Shown here: in pieces, positions 1 through 9,533 of the stretch
How the letters are laid out: each line of letters opens with the position of its first letter
Position numbering within the stretch: the stretch's first letter is position 1
NCBI RefSeq assembly: GCF_000685965.1
Contig: NZ_JMLE01000016.1
Location: 43,240 to 107,239, forward strand
Direction of reading: 5' to 3'
From: Arthrobacter sp. UNC362MFTsu5.1
Lineage (GTDB): Bacteria > Actinomycetota > Actinomycetes > Actinomycetales > Micrococcaceae
Length of the DNA: 64,000 bases
Translations under genes and position numbers: made by a program
The notes under the pieces: model-generated
What the model saw: only the letters and a program-made list of their open reading frames with translations
The model's database searches: none
What the model was told of the DNA's origin: nothing

Positions 1-1486
1 AGCCAGTTCCCGTCGTTCTTTGTCCTCGGACCACACGGTGGTGGGCTTCTTCGGCGCCACGGGCAGCGGTAAGTCGTCGCTCTTCAACGCGGTCAGCGGC
101 GCGGAAATCGCGACGGCGGCGGCCCGCCGCCCCACGACGTCGGAACCGCTGGCGGGTGTCTGGGGAGCGGAGGGCAGTGAGCCGCTGCTGGACTGGCTTG
201 GCGTCACCAGCCGGCACCATTCCGCAGCGGTACCGGGGTTCGCCGATGAATCCACCGGACTGGTCCTGCTGGACCTGCCCGATTTCGACTCAACCAAGGC
301 CGCCAACCGGGAGATCGTCCAGCGCATGGTGGGACTGGTGGACGTCCTGGTGTGGGTGCTGGACCCGCAGAAATATGCGGACGCCGCTGTGCACAACGAC
401 TTCCTGACGCCGCTGGCTTCCCACGGAGCGGTAACGCTGGTGGTCCTCAACCAGATCGACCGGCTTCCGCCCCGGGACGTCGAGCCGGTCCTGGAGTCTC
501 TCAAGGCCATCCTTGCCCGGGACGGACTGGGCAAGGTCCAGATCCTCGGCGCCTCTGCCCTGACTGGAACGGGAGTGGACAAAGTGCGGGCAGCCATCCG
601 CCACGTGGTGGTGCAACGGCAGGCATTGTCGCAGCGGCTGGCCGCGGACGTCTCCAAGGCCTCGGCGCAGCTTGCGGAGGCCTCCGGGGCGGGAGAGGCT
701 GCCGGGGTCACGGCGGGCACACGGTCGCAACTGGCGGCTGAGCTTGCGGCTGCCGCCAACGTCCAGCTGGTGGTGGACGCTGTGTCGCGGTCCTACCGGC
801 AGGAAGCCACCCGGCGCACCGGCTGGCCGCTGACCCGGTGGCTGGTCCGGTTCCGGCCCGACCCGCTGCGGCGGCTGAACCTGCGCCGGGAGGGAGCCAG
901 GTCCGAGGTCAACCGGACCTCGCTGCCGCCCGCGGGGGCACCGGAACGTGCCAGGACGGACGCGGCCGTCCGGGAATTCGCGGATGCAGCCAGCGCCGGA
1001 GCCCCGGGTCCCTGGCGTGCTGCCATCCGCAGCGCGGCGCGTGAAGGCCGTGACCGGTTGCCTGACGCACTTGACCAGGCTATTGCCGGCACCGAGCTGA
1101 TGGCCGGCCGGAAATCGTGGTGGTGGGGACTGTTCAACGTCATCCAGTGGCTGGCCCTCGTCACGGCACTGGGCGGCCTGGCGTGGCTGGGCGTCCTGGC
1201 CGGCCTGGCGTATCTCCAGCTCCCGGTTCCCGAGGTTCCCAGGGTGGAAGGGTGGCCTGTTCCCACACTGATGATCGCCGGGGGAGCGGTGCTTGGTATT
1301 GTGCTTGCCCTCGCCGGGAAGTTCGTGGCGGCCGCCGCTGCCGGGCTGCGGGCCGCCGCGGCCGGGAAGAAGCTCAGGACCGCCGTGGCTGCGGTCGCGG
1401 ACAGGCTGGTGGTGGAGCCGGTGGAGGTGGAGGTCAGCAGGCTGAAGTCCTTCAACGCCGCGTTGAAATCCGCCCGCCGCGACTAG
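1..1486 (+). CDS. Membrane-anchored P-loop GTPase, 5' end cut by window
   Basis: Only the start is missing: the frame is open from base 2, so a TTG near base 20 is not convincing as the true start. The visible part begins almost at the Walker A/G1 motif (GATGSGKSS). A G3-like DLPDFD and a G4-like NQID follow; both deviate from canonical DxxG and NKxD. The C-terminal third has two hydrophobic segments (about residues 365-400 and 412-440) flanked by basic stretches, so the GTPase head probably sits on the inner face of the membrane. In Micrococcales such genes often follow a dynamin-like partner, which would lie outside this window. Function is unknown beyond nucleotide-dependent action at the membrane. 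Confidence 0.8.
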   Translation, partial: ASSRRSLSSDHTVVGFFGATGSGKSSLFNAVSGAEIATAAARRPTTSEPLAGVWGAEGSEPLLDWLGVTSRHHSAAVPGFADESTGLVLLDLPDFDSTKAANREIVQRMVGLVDVLVWVLDPQKYADAAVHNDFLTPLASHGAVTLVVLNQIDRLPPRDVEPVLESLKAILARDGLGKVQILGASALTGTGVDKVRAAIRHVVVQRQALSQRLAADVSKASAQLAEASGAGEAAGVTAGTRSQLAAELAAAANVQLVVDAVSRSYRQEATRRTGWPLTRWLVRFRPDPLRRLNLRREGARSEVNRTSLPPAGAPERARTDAAVREFADAASAGAPGPWRAAIRSAAREGRDRLPDALDQAIAGTELMAGRKSWWWGLFNVIQWLALVTALGGLAWLGVLAGLAYLQLPVPEVPRVEGWPVPTLMIAGGAVLGIVLALAGKFVAAAAAGLRAAAAGKKLRTAVAAVADRLVVEPVEVEVSRLKSFNAALKSARRD

Positions 1487-2028
1487 CGGTCGTCCAGGGC
1501 CTGCGTGGCGTCGCGCACCTTGATCATGGTGCGAAGGTTGCGTGTGGTGGTTGTGGACTTGTAGCGGGCCTTGGATGACAGCTTGCTGAACGGGCTGTCC
1601 AGAGTGCCGCCCGCCGGCGCCAGCCACGCCATCGCTTGGGGGCCCAGGCGGTGCTGCTGCGTACCGTCCAGCCGGGAACCCGCCTCGTACAGCTCGTCCA
1701 GAACGGCTGTGTCCGAACTCAGCGTGACGTACGTGTGCGTCGTTTTGTCCTCAGCCGGGTACGGGCACGCCTCCACGAGCGCGGCAATGCGGTCTGCGGT
1801 CAGCACCACCACCCAGGCGTCGTAGCCAAAGGCCTTACGGAGGCAGGTTTCGACGTCCTTCTTGACCGCCGCCGCGCCGAGATCGCTGGCCATCACCACG
1901 TTGCCGCTGGCCAGCAGCGTCTTGACGCCCGCGAAACCCTGTTCGTCGAGTGCACTGCGGAGGTCCGCCATTTTGATGTTGATGCCGCCCACGTTGATGC
2001 CGCGAAGGAATACCCCATAGCTGTTCAT
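1483..2028 (-). CDS. DUF1697 family protein
   Basis: A 181-residue protein matching the DUF1697 family, recognisable from the N-terminal FLRGINVGG segment and the following K-M-A-D-L-R helix. The molecular function of the family is not established. I chose the ATG at 2028 because it gives the usual family N-terminus (MNSYGVFLRG); a GTG two codons upstream (2034) is also possible. The 3' end overlaps the end of the convergent GTPase gene by 4 nt. It is not obviously part of an operon. Confidence 0.85.
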   Translation of the reverse strand: MNSYGVFLRGINVGGINIKMADLRSALDEQGFAGVKTLLASGNVVMASDLGAAAVKKDVETCLRKAFGYDAWVVVLTADRIAALVEACPYPAEDKTTHTYVTLSSDTAVLDELYEAGSRLDGTQQHRLGPQAMAWLAPAGGTLDSPFSKLSSKARYKSTTTTRNLRTMIKVRDATQALDDR

Positions 2029-2041
2029 GGGCACAGCCTAC

Positions 2042-2761
2042 TTAGTCGTTGTTCTTACGGAGCGCCTCGGTCAGCACCCGTGCAGCGTTGCAGACGACTT
2101 CGGCGTGCAGCCGGCCGGGCTGGCGGGTCAGGCGCTCGATCGGGCCGGAAATGGAGACGGCGGCAATCACGCGTCCGGACGGTCCCCGGACCGGCGCGGA
2201 GACGGAGGCGACCCCCGGCTCGCGTTCGCCGAGGCTCTGGCCCCAGCCCCGCCGTCGTACTCCCGCCAGGACGGTGGGCGTGAAACGCGCCGCCTGCAGT
2301 CCTTCGAGCAGCCGGTCGTGGTCCTCCCACGCCAGCAGCACCTGGGCGGCGGAGCCGGCCTTCATGGAGAGCTGCGTACCCACCGGGATGGTGTCGCGGA
2401 GCCCGATGGGGCGTTCGGCCGACGCGACGCACACACGCCAGTCGCCCTGCCGGCGGAAGATCTGGGCGCTTTCGCCGGTGGCGTCGCGCAGCTGCATCAG
2501 CACCGGTCCGGCGGAAGCGATCAGCCGGTCCTCGCCGGCGGCGGAGGCGAGCTCCACCAGGCGGCTTCCCAGGACAAAGCGGCCCTGGATGTCGCGGCTC
2601 ACAAGCCGGTGGTGGACCAGCGCCAGGGCAAGCCTGTGTACGGTCGGCCGGGCCAGTCCGGTGGCAGCCACCAGCTGCGCCAGAGTGGTGGGACCGGCCT
2701 CAAGTGCGTCAAGCACATGGGCCGCTTTATCGATGACACCGACTCCACTAGAATTGTCCAT
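2042..2761 (-). CDS. ltbR: IclR-family regulator of leucine genes (LtbR/NdgR type)
   Basis: A 239-residue IclR-type regulator. An N-terminal winged helix (about residues 8-65, with TGLARPTVHRL as recognition helix) is followed by an IclR effector domain. It is divergent from leuC-leuD. In Corynebacterium and Streptomyces the orthologue in this position (LtbR/NdgR) controls leuB and leuCD and is linked to amino-acid signals. I chose the ATG at 2761 over an upstream ATG because it lies 6 nt from a good -10 box (CAATAT), which implies a leaderless mRNA. An inverted repeat in its own promoter suggests autoregulation. The symbol is by family and position, not by tested function. Confidence 0.88.
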   Translation of the reverse strand: MDNSSGVGVIDKAAHVLDALEAGPTTLAQLVAATGLARPTVHRLALALVHHRLVSRDIQGRFVLGSRLVELASAAGEDRLIASAGPVLMQLRDATGESAQIFRRQGDWRVCVASAERPIGLRDTIPVGTQLSMKAGSAAQVLLAWEDHDRLLEGLQAARFTPTVLAGVRRRGWGQSLGEREPGVASVSAPVRGPSGRVIAAVSISGPIERLTRQPGRLHAEVVCNAARVLTEALRKNND

Positions 2762-2796
2762 GTAATGATATTGCCGTCTCAATATCTGAGATGCAA
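2762..2796 (-). promoter_or_regulatory. Regulator promoter with overlapping inverted repeat (leuC divergent region)
   Basis: On the minus strand, TTGCAT (2796-2791), a 17-nt spacer and CAATAT (2773-2768) form a good -35/-10 pair. Six bases separate the -10 from the ATG, so the transcript should start at or next to the start codon. The spacer contains a perfect TCTCA-N5-TGAGA dyad (2777-2791), the natural place for the IclR protein to bind and affect both divergent transcripts. Binding is inferred, not shown. Confidence 0.55.
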
Positions 2797-2873
2797 ATCA
2801 TTTGGCTGGCGTATTACGCGGGCGTGCTGGTTCAGTGGATGTAAACAGCCAACAGCAGTGAAGGGAGATGGCC

Positions 2874-4328
2874 ATGGCAAAGACATTGGCCGAGAAAGTC
2901 TGGGACGCGCACGTGGTGCGCAAAGGCGACGGCGAAGGTGCCAACGCCCAGCCGGACCTTCTCTACATCGACCTCCACCTGGTGCACGAAGTGACCTCGC
3001 CGCAGGCCTTCGAAGGTCTCCGCCTGGCGGGACGGCCGCTGCGCCGCCCGGACCTCACCATCGCCACCGAGGACCACAACACCCCCACGCTGGACATCGA
3101 CAAGCCTATCGCCGATCTCACCAGCCGGACGCAGATCCAGACGCTCCGCAACAACTGCCAGGAGTTCGGCGTCCGCCTGCACTCCCTGGGCGACGCCGAA
3201 CAGGGCATCGTCCACGTGGTCGGTCCCCAGCTTGGCCTGACCCAGCCCGGCATGACCGTGGTCTGCGGCGACTCGCACACGTCCACGCACGGCGCCTTCG
3301 GCGCACTCGCCATGGGCATCGGCACCTCCGAGGTGGAGCACGTCATGGCCACCCAGACGCTGTCCCTGAAGCCGTTCAAGACCATGGCCATCAATGTGGA
3401 GGGCGCGCTGCGTCCGGGTGTTTCGGCAAAGGACATCATCCTGGCCGTCATCGCGAAGATCGGCACCGGCGGCGGGCAGGGCTACGTGCTCGAGTACCGC
3501 GGCTCGGCGATCCGTGCGCTGTCCATGGAAGCCCGGATGACCATCTGCAACATGTCGATCGAAGCCGGCGCCCGCGCAGGCCTGGTTGCTCCGGACCAGA
3601 CCACTTACGACTACATGTACGGACGCCCGCACGCGCCGCAGGGCGCTGAGTGGGACGCCGCCGTCGAATACTGGAACACGCTCCGCTCCGAAGACGACGC
3701 AACGTTCGACGTCGAGGTGGACCTCGACGCCGACACCCTGGAGCCGTTCGTGACCTGGGGTACCAACCCCGGCCAGGGCGTTTCGCTGTCCGCCAAGGTG
3801 CCGTCGCCGGAGGACTTCGGCGACGAAAACGCCAAGGCCGCGGCTGAACGGGCATTGCAGTACATGGGGCTGGAAGCCGGCACCCCGATGAAGGAGATCC
3901 GGGTGGACACGGTCTTCCTGGGCTCCTGCACCAACTCCCGGATGGAGGACCTGCGCGCGGCGGCGGACATCGTCCGGGGCCGCACCAAGGACCCGAACAT
4001 CCGCATGCTCGTGGTTCCCGGCTCGGCCCGGGTCCGGCTCGAGGCCGAAGCGGAGGGCCTGGACAAGGTCTTCAAGGACTTCGGTGCCGAATGGCGCTTC
4101 GCCGGCTGCTCCATGTGCCTGGGCATGAACCCGGACCAGCTGGAGCCGGGCGAACGCTGCGCCTCCACCTCCAACCGCAACTTCGAAGGACGCCAGGGCA
4201 AGGGCGGCCGCACGCACCTCGTTTCACCGGTGGTCGCGGCAGCCACTGCAATCCGCGGAACGCTCAGTTCGCCGTCGGACCTGGACCCCGCTCCGGAGTC
4301 CGCCGCAGCCCGCAGCAGCGCTGCTTAG
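2874..4328 (+). CDS. leuC: 3-isopropylmalate dehydratase, large subunit
   Basis: Large subunit of isopropylmalate isomerase, which converts 2- to 3-isopropylmalate in leucine synthesis together with LeuD. The 484-residue aconitase-fold protein carries the [4Fe-4S] cysteines in [11 protein letters not shown] and in [13 protein letters not shown] near residues 348, 408 and 411. I chose the ATG at 2874 rather than 2868 because AAGGGAG (2861-2867) then has a 6-nt spacing; an ATG at 2868 would abut the ribosome binding site. leuD follows after 82 nt and the IclR regulator is divergent. The length is normal for the bacterial LeuC family. Confidence 0.97.
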   Translation: MAKTLAEKVWDAHVVRKGDGEGANAQPDLLYIDLHLVHEVTSPQAFEGLRLAGRPLRRPDLTIATEDHNTPTLDIDKPIADLTSRTQIQTLRNNCQEFGVRLHSLGDAEQGIVHVVGPQLGLTQPGMTVVCGDSHTSTHGAFGALAMGIGTSEVEHVMATQTLSLKPFKTMAINVEGALRPGVSAKDIILAVIAKIGTGGGQGYVLEYRGSAIRALSMEARMTICNMSIEAGARAGLVAPDQTTYDYMYGRPHAPQGAEWDAAVEYWNTLRSEDDATFDVEVDLDADTLEPFVTWGTNPGQGVSLSAKVPSPEDFGDENAKAAAERALQYMGLEAGTPMKEIRVDTVFLGSCTNSRMEDLRAAADIVRGRTKDPNIRMLVVPGSARVRLEAEAEGLDKVFKDFGAEWRFAGCSMCLGMNPDQLEPGERCASTSNRNFEGRQGKGGRTHLVSPVVAAATAIRGTLSSPSDLDPAPESAAARSSAA

Positions 4329-4360
4329 ATAACGCCTCTTAGGCAACACCGGCTAGCCCG

Positions 4361-4385
4361 CGCAGCCCAGAGCACGCAGCCCAGA
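4361..4385. repeat. Short direct repeat between leuC and leuD
   Basis: The 11-mer CGCAGCCCAGA occurs twice, offset by 14 nt, in the 82-nt leuC-leuD spacer. It is one of several short tandem duplications at gene borders in this window. Confidence 0.5.
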
Positions 4386-4410
4386 CCCACTCAGTACCGA
4401 AGGATCCGCC

Positions 4411-5013
4411 ATGGAAAAGTTCAGCACCCACACCGGGATCGGCGTACCGCTGCGCCAGAGCAACGTGGACACCGACCAGATCATCCCCGCCGTATACCTC
4501 AAGCGCATCACCCGCACCGGCTTCGAAGACGCGCTGTTTGCGGCCTGGCGCAAGGACCCGGCCTTCATCCTGAACCAGGCCCCCTTCAACGCCGGCTCCG
4601 TGCTGGTGGCCGGTCCGGATTTTGGCACCGGGTCGTCCCGCGAGCACGCCGTCTGGGCCTTGAAGGACTATGGCTTCAAGACCGTCCTGTCCTCCAGGTT
4701 CGCCGATATCTTCCGCGGCAACTCCGGCAAGCAGGGCCTGCTGGCGGCTGAAGTCGCCCAGGATGACATCGAACTCATCTGGAAGGTGCTGGAGAACGCC
4801 CCGGGCACCGAAGTGACCGTGGATCTCGTCTCCAAGACCGTGATGTGCGGCAATGTGGTGGCACCGTTCGAGATTGACGACTACACGCGCTGGCGCCTCC
4901 TGGAAGGCCTGGACGACATCGGGCTGACCCTCCAGCACGAGGAAGACATCACGGCCTACGAGGCCACCAGGCCCGCGTTCAAGCCGAAGACACTGCCCGC
5001 ACGGCTGTCCTAG
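4411..5013 (+). CDS. leuD: 3-isopropylmalate dehydratase, small subunit
   Basis: A 200-residue swivelling subunit of isopropylmalate isomerase. The N-terminal region includes [12 protein letters not shown], and the substrate-binding loop [13 protein letters not shown] lies near residues 72-84; both are typical of LeuD. It works with LeuC in the leucine pathway and is presumably on the same transcript. The start ATG has GAAGGA upstream. Length and motifs are ordinary. Confidence 0.97.
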   Translation: MEKFSTHTGIGVPLRQSNVDTDQIIPAVYLKRITRTGFEDALFAAWRKDPAFILNQAPFNAGSVLVAGPDFGTGSSREHAVWALKDYGFKTVLSSRFADIFRGNSGKQGLLAAEVAQDDIELIWKVLENAPGTEVTVDLVSKTVMCGNVVAPFEIDDYTRWRLLEGLDDIGLTLQHEEDITAYEATRPAFKPKTLPARLS

Positions 5014-5131
5014 GCGGGGCGGTCCCCGGGATCCCAGCCGCACCCCCGCCTGGTACACGCCGCACCCTTAACCGGTCCGCGCCGCGCCCGCTTCAGATCT
5101 CCTCTGCAGTGTTGGGAAAATCGCGCCGTAT

Positions 5132-5160
5132 TTCAGATCGGTAACGCTAGCTCCTATGCT
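5132..5160 (+). promoter_or_regulatory. Possible murA promoter
   Basis: TTCAGA (5132-5137), a 17-nt spacer and TATGCT (5155-5160) could be a sigma-A promoter about 50 nt upstream of murA. The -35 match is weak. The 200-nt leuD-murA gap supports a separate start here. Confidence 0.35.
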
Positions 5161-5214
5161 TAGCTGGAGCCTTTGTAAGGATTTGGGGGCGAGTAGTCGT
5201 GAGGAAACCGGTAT

Positions 5215-6540
5215 ATGAGTAGTGTTTTGACAATCCGCGGAGGCGTCCCGCTAACTGGACGCGTCACCGTTCGCGGGGCCAAGAATCTTGTCCCCAAGGC
5301 CATGGTGGCCGCCCTGCTGGGCAACGAGCCGTCCGTGCTGCGCAACGTCCCTGAAATCAAGGACGTCGAGGTTGTCACCAGCCTGCTCCAGCTCCACGGC
5401 GTCACGGTCGAAAAGGACCCGGTGACCGGTGACCTGACCCTGGATCCGAAGGGTGCCAAGACCGCATCCAGCACCGCCATCGATGCCCACGCAGGCGACT
5501 CCAGGATTCCCATCCTGTTGTGCGGCCCGCTGATCCACGCCATCGGCGAAGCATTCATTCCCGACCTTGGCGGCTGCAAAATCGGCGACCGCCCCATCGA
5601 TTACCACCTGAACGTCCTCCGCCAGTTCGGGGCCGTTGTGGAAAAGCGTCCGGGCGGCATCCACATTTCCGCGCCCAAGGGACTCCAGGGCGCCAAGATC
5701 TCGCTGCCGTACCCGTCGGTGGGCGCCACCGAGCAGGTTCTGCTCAGTGCCACCCGGGCTGAGGGCATCACGGAGCTTTCCGGTGCCGCCACGGAACCGG
5801 AAATCATCGACCTCATTGCCGTGCTGCAGAAGATGGGCGCCATCATCAGCGTCCAGACAGACCGCACCATCCGGATCGAAGGCGTGAAGGACCTCGGGGG
5901 CTACAACCACCGCGCCCTCTCGGACCGGAACGAATCCGCATCCTGGGCATCAGCGGCACTCGTGACCCGCGGAGACATCTTCGTGGAGGGCGCCTCACAG
6001 CGCGACATGATGACGTTCCTGAACACCTACCGCAAGGTGGGCGGCGGCATGGACATCGGTGAGGACGGCATCCGTTTCTACCACCGCGGCGGCAAACTGA
6101 ACCCGCTCGTCCTGGAAACGGACGTCCACCCCGGCTTCATGACGGACTGGCAGCAGCCCCTCGTGGTTGCCCTGACCCAGGCCGAGGGCGTGTCGATCGT
6201 CCACGAAACCGTCTATGAGAACCGTTTCGGATTCACTGACGCCCTCATCCGGATGGGCGCCAACATCCAGGTGCACCGCGAATGCCTCGGCAGCGTGCCG
6301 TGCCGTTTCGGCCAGCGCAACTTCCTGCACTCCGCCGTCATCTCGGGACCCACGCAGCTCAAGGGCACCGACATCGACGTCCCGGACCTCCGGGGCGGCT
6401 TCAGCCACCTCATCGCCGCACTGGCCGCCACGGGCACGTCCCGGGTGACCGGAATAGACATCATTAACCGCGGCTACGAGCGCTTCACGGAGAAGCTCGC
6501 CGGGCTGGGCGCCGATTTCGACATCACTTCAGCCAAGTAA
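5215..6540 (+). CDS. murA: UDP-N-acetylglucosamine 1-carboxyvinyltransferase
   Basis: First committed step of peptidoglycan synthesis: transfer of enolpyruvate from PEP to UDP-GlcNAc in the cytoplasm. The protein has 441 residues with the two-lobe EPSP-synthase fold. The catalytic loop reads GGCKIGDRP with Cys at about residue 121, so the enzyme should be sensitive to fosfomycin in principle; actinobacteria with Asp here are resistant. Lys in GAKN near residue 23 is the conserved UDP-sugar contact. A GAGGAAA ribosome binding site precedes the ATG. plsC follows after 10 nt, so the two are likely co-transcribed. Confidence 0.95.
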   Translation: MSSVLTIRGGVPLTGRVTVRGAKNLVPKAMVAALLGNEPSVLRNVPEIKDVEVVTSLLQLHGVTVEKDPVTGDLTLDPKGAKTASSTAIDAHAGDSRIPILLCGPLIHAIGEAFIPDLGGCKIGDRPIDYHLNVLRQFGAVVEKRPGGIHISAPKGLQGAKISLPYPSVGATEQVLLSATRAEGITELSGAATEPEIIDLIAVLQKMGAIISVQTDRTIRIEGVKDLGGYNHRALSDRNESASWASAALVTRGDIFVEGASQRDMMTFLNTYRKVGGGMDIGEDGIRFYHRGGKLNPLVLETDVHPGFMTDWQQPLVVALTQAEGVSIVHETVYENRFGFTDALIRMGANIQVHRECLGSVPCRFGQRNFLHSAVISGPTQLKGTDIDVPDLRGGFSHLIAALAATGTSRVTGIDIINRGYERFTEKLAGLGADFDITSAK

Positions 6541-6550
6541 CGGGGCCCCA

Positions 6551-7297
6551 GTGAAGGAAACGGCCAAGAGCCGCATCACCTTTGTCATCGTCGCCGGAAT
6601 CGTCAGGCCTGTGATGAACCTGATGATGAATAAGAAGTGGGAAGGGCTGGAAAAGCTCCCGGCGGGCGGCTTCATTGCCGCCCCCAACCACTGCACCGAG
6701 ATCGACCCGCTGGTCATCGGCCACATGCTGTACAACCAGAAGCGGATGCCGCACTTCCTTGCGAAGGGCGGCCTGTTCAAGGTGCCGGTCCTCGGAGCGG
6801 TGCTGCGGGCCACCAAGCAGATCCCGGTGGAACGCTCGACGGCGGGCGCCAACCGGTCGCTGAACGTCGCCAAGGAAGTGGTGGACGAAGGCGGGGCCAT
6901 CGTCATCTACCCCGAAGGCACGCTGACCCGGGACCCGGAGCTGTGGCCGATGAAGGGGCACACCGGTGCCGCCCGGATGGCGCTCGAAAGTGGCATTCCC
7001 GTGGTTCCGATGGCGCACTGGGGAGCGCACCAGGTGTTCCCGCGCTATGCGAAGCGCTTCCACCTTTTTCCCCGGCGCACCTCACGCGTCATCGTGGGCA
7101 ACCCCGTGGACCTTAGCGCCTTTGAGGGCCGGCCGCTGGACAAGGCCACGCTGACGGCTGCCACCGGCGTCATCATGGACGCCATCACCGGACTCCTGGC
7201 CACCCTGCGGTCGGAACAGCCTCCCGCTGAGCGGTGGGATCCGGCCGCCCACAACCAGAGCAAGCACGGGCGCAACATCGATCGGGGCGGCAAATGA
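6551..7297 (+). CDS. plsC: 1-acyl-sn-glycerol-3-phosphate acyltransferase (PlsC family)
   Basis: Adds the second acyl chain in phosphatidic acid synthesis at the inner face of the membrane. The 248-residue protein has the catalytic HX4D motif as NHCTEID (His47, Asp52) and the glycerol-phosphate motif YPEGTLTRD. A hydrophobic N-terminus (FVIVAGIVRPVMNLMM) gives membrane association. It starts with GTG. Its stop overlaps the start of gpsA (ATGA), so the two steps of glycerolipid assembly are translationally coupled. Confidence 0.9.
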   Translation: MKETAKSRITFVIVAGIVRPVMNLMMNKKWEGLEKLPAGGFIAAPNHCTEIDPLVIGHMLYNQKRMPHFLAKGGLFKVPVLGAVLRATKQIPVERSTAGANRSLNVAKEVVDEGGAIVIYPEGTLTRDPELWPMKGHTGAARMALESGIPVVPMAHWGAHQVFPRYAKRFHLFPRRTSRVIVGNPVDLSAFEGRPLDKATLTAATGVIMDAITGLLATLRSEQPPAERWDPAAHNQSKHGRNIDRGGK

Positions 7298-8346
7298 CCC
7301 CTGAGCAGGCCGCAGCGGGCTCAGCCATGTCGGTCGCTGTCCTCGGAGCAGGCTCCTGGGGCACCACCTTTGCCAAGATCCTTGCCGATGCAGCAACGGC
7401 ATCCGGTGTCCAGCGGAGCATACGGCTCTGGGGGCGCCGCGCCGAGGTCGTTGAGCAGATCAACACCCTGCACCGGAACCCGCAGTACCTCAAGGACATC
7501 GACCTCCCGCACAGCATCACCGCTTCCACCGACGTCGCCGAGGTGCTTTCCGGCGCAGACCTCGTGGTGCTGGCGGTTCCCGCCCAGTCGCTGCGGCTGC
7601 AACTGCGCGAGTGGCGGCACCTGATCTCACCGGATGCCTACGTGGTTTCCCTGATGAAAGGCCTCGAACTCAGTTCGGATGCCCGCATGAGCGAGGTCAT
7701 CTGCGAGGAACTGGGTATCAAAGCCGAGCGGATCGCTGTGGTGTCGGGGCCGAACCTGGCCATGGAAATCGCCCGCGAGGAACCCACCGCCTCCGTGGTG
7801 GCCTGTTCCGACGCCGGGGTGGCCTCCTGGATCGCCCGCAGCTGCACCGCGCCGTATTTCCGGCCGTACACCACCACCGATGTCGTCGGCGTTGAAATCG
7901 GCGGCATCGTGAAAAACGTGATCGCCCTGGCGGTAGGTATCTGCGAAGGCAAAAGGATGGGTGACAACACCAAAGCCTCGGTTATCACCCGCGGGCTTGC
8001 CGAGACCTCCAGGCTCGCCCTGGCACTGGGGGGAGAAGCGCAGACCATGGCCGGCCTGGCGGGCCTGGGCGACCTGGTCGCCACCTGCTCCTCGCCGTTG
8101 TCCCGTAACCACACCGCCGGACGCCTGCTGGGCAAGGGGCTGACGCTGGAACAGGTCACCGCCGAAATGACCCAGACAGCCGAAGGGATCAAGTCCGGGC
8201 AGGCCGTGCACGAACTTGCCGGAAAGCTCGGCGTCGAGATGCCCATCACCGCGGCAGTGGTTGCCGTGCTGGCCGGAAAATTGTCCGTTGACGAACTGGG
8301 ACCGCTGCTGCTGGCCCGGGACCTGAAATCCGAAGGCGATTACTGA
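7294..8346 (+). CDS. gpsA: NAD(P)-dependent glycerol-3-phosphate dehydrogenase
   Basis: Reduces dihydroxyacetone phosphate to sn-glycerol-3-phosphate, the backbone for PlsC. The protein has 350 residues from the ATG that overlaps the plsC stop; an internal ATG at 7327 would also retain the dinucleotide-binding motif GAGSWGT. The conserved GGIVKNVIALAVG carries the catalytic lysine, and GLGDLVATC is also typical. It lies between plsC and ddl with almost no spacing, so murA-plsC-gpsA-ddl look like one unit of envelope and membrane synthesis. Confidence 0.95.
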   Translation: MTPEQAAAGSAMSVAVLGAGSWGTTFAKILADAATASGVQRSIRLWGRRAEVVEQINTLHRNPQYLKDIDLPHSITASTDVAEVLSGADLVVLAVPAQSLRLQLREWRHLISPDAYVVSLMKGLELSSDARMSEVICEELGIKAERIAVVSGPNLAMEIAREEPTASVVACSDAGVASWIARSCTAPYFRPYTTTDVVGVEIGGIVKNVIALAVGICEGKRMGDNTKASVITRGLAETSRLALALGGEAQTMAGLAGLGDLVATCSSPLSRNHTAGRLLGKGLTLEQVTAEMTQTAEGIKSGQAVHELAGKLGVEMPITAAVVAVLAGKLSVDELGPLLLARDLKSEGDY

Positions 8347-8348
8347 CT

Positions 8349-9494
8349 GTGTCGGAAGTACAAGTGAACAAGAACGGCCACGGCCACACCAAACCCCGCG
8401 TCGCCGTGTTGTTTGGGGGCCGCTCCAGCGAGCACGCCGTCAGCTGCGTCACGGCCGCCGGCGTTCTCGGGGCCATCGACTACGACAAGTACGATGTCAT
8501 CCCCATCGGCATCGCCAAGACCGGCCAGTGGGTCCTCGCCCCGGGGGACACCCGGCAGTGGTCCCTCTCGGCCTCCTCGCTTCCCGAGGTGGCGCCGTCG
8601 GCCCGGACGGTAACGCTTGCTGAGATCGGCGGCGAACACCAGCTCATCGTGGCGTCCCCGAACGAAGTGCCGCAGGAACTCGGCACCGTGGACGTTGTTT
8701 TCCCGCTGCTCCACGGTCCGTTCGGTGAGGACGGCACCATCCAGGGCCTGCTGGAACTGTCGGATACCCGCTATGTGGGTGCCGGCGTGCTGGCCTCCGC
8801 CGTGGGCATGGACAAGCACTACATGAAAGTGGTCTTCGAAGCCGCCGGCCTGCAGGTGGGACCCTACATTGCCGTGACGGACCGCCAGTGGATCACGGAC
8901 CCCGAGTCCGTCCGCAAACGCGTTGACCTGCTGGGGTACCCCGTATTCGTCAAGCCGGCGCGGGCGGGGTCCTCCATGGGCATCTCCAAGGTGGATTCAC
9001 TGGAGGGCCTGGATGCGGCCATCGAGGCGGCCCGTGAGCATGACCTCAAACTCGTGATCGAAGCCGGAATCGTGGGCCGCGAAATCGAATGCGCCGTCCT
9101 CGAAGGGCGCGGCACCGATGCACCGCGCACGTCCATGCCCGGAGAGATCGCCGTGGCACCGGGCGAACACGAGTTCTATGACTTCAACGCAAAATACGTG
9201 GAGGACGACGCCGCGTCGCTCAGCTGCCCCGCAGACCTCCCCGATGAGGCGATCGCCCGGGTCCGCGAGCTTGCCGCCGCTGCGTTCGACGCCGTGGGGG
9301 CCGAAGGGCTGAGCCGCGTGGACTTCTTCTACACCCCCGACGGTGAGCTGATCATCAATGAGATCAACACCATGCCCGGTTTCACGCCGAAAAGCATGTA
9401 CCCGCAGATGTGGGCCGCCTCCGGGCTGGGCTACGCGGAACTCATTGACGAACTGATCTACCTGGCGCTGAACCGGAAGACCGGGCTGCGCTAG
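8349..9494 (+). CDS. ddl: D-alanine--D-alanine ligase
   Basis: Makes the D-Ala-D-Ala dipeptide for peptidoglycan precursors, using ATP-grasp chemistry in the cytoplasm. The 381-residue protein includes GGRSSEHAVS at the N-terminus, the ATP-binding loop with KPARAGSSMGISKV, and the C-terminal metal-binding region INEINTMPGFT. It starts with GTG 2 nt after the gpsA stop. The C-terminal omega-loop region looks normal for a D-Ala-D-Ala enzyme; I see nothing that suggests D-lactate specificity, but the specificity residues were not aligned. Confidence 0.95.
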   Translation: MSEVQVNKNGHGHTKPRVAVLFGGRSSEHAVSCVTAAGVLGAIDYDKYDVIPIGIAKTGQWVLAPGDTRQWSLSASSLPEVAPSARTVTLAEIGGEHQLIVASPNEVPQELGTVDVVFPLLHGPFGEDGTIQGLLELSDTRYVGAGVLASAVGMDKHYMKVVFEAAGLQVGPYIAVTDRQWITDPESVRKRVDLLGYPVFVKPARAGSSMGISKVDSLEGLDAAIEAAREHDLKLVIEAGIVGREIECAVLEGRGTDAPRTSMPGEIAVAPGEHEFYDFNAKYVEDDAASLSCPADLPDEAIARVRELAAAAFDAVGAEGLSRVDFFYTPDGELIINEINTMPGFTPKSMYPQMWAASGLGYAELIDELIYLALNRKTGLR

Positions 9495-9533
9495 CGTCGC
9501 CCGGCCGGGACGCGTGTGCCGTTGGCCCCGGCC

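Noticed and set aside
290..1627. Long open frame antisense to the GTPase gene
   Set aside because: Composition is the Gly/Arg/His-rich shadow typical of a high-GC opposite strand; no motif.
2832..4217. Long open frame (461 codons) antisense to leuC
   Set aside because: It is a mirror of the high-GC leuC codon pattern; it has no ribosome binding site or recognisable domain, while leuC is certain.
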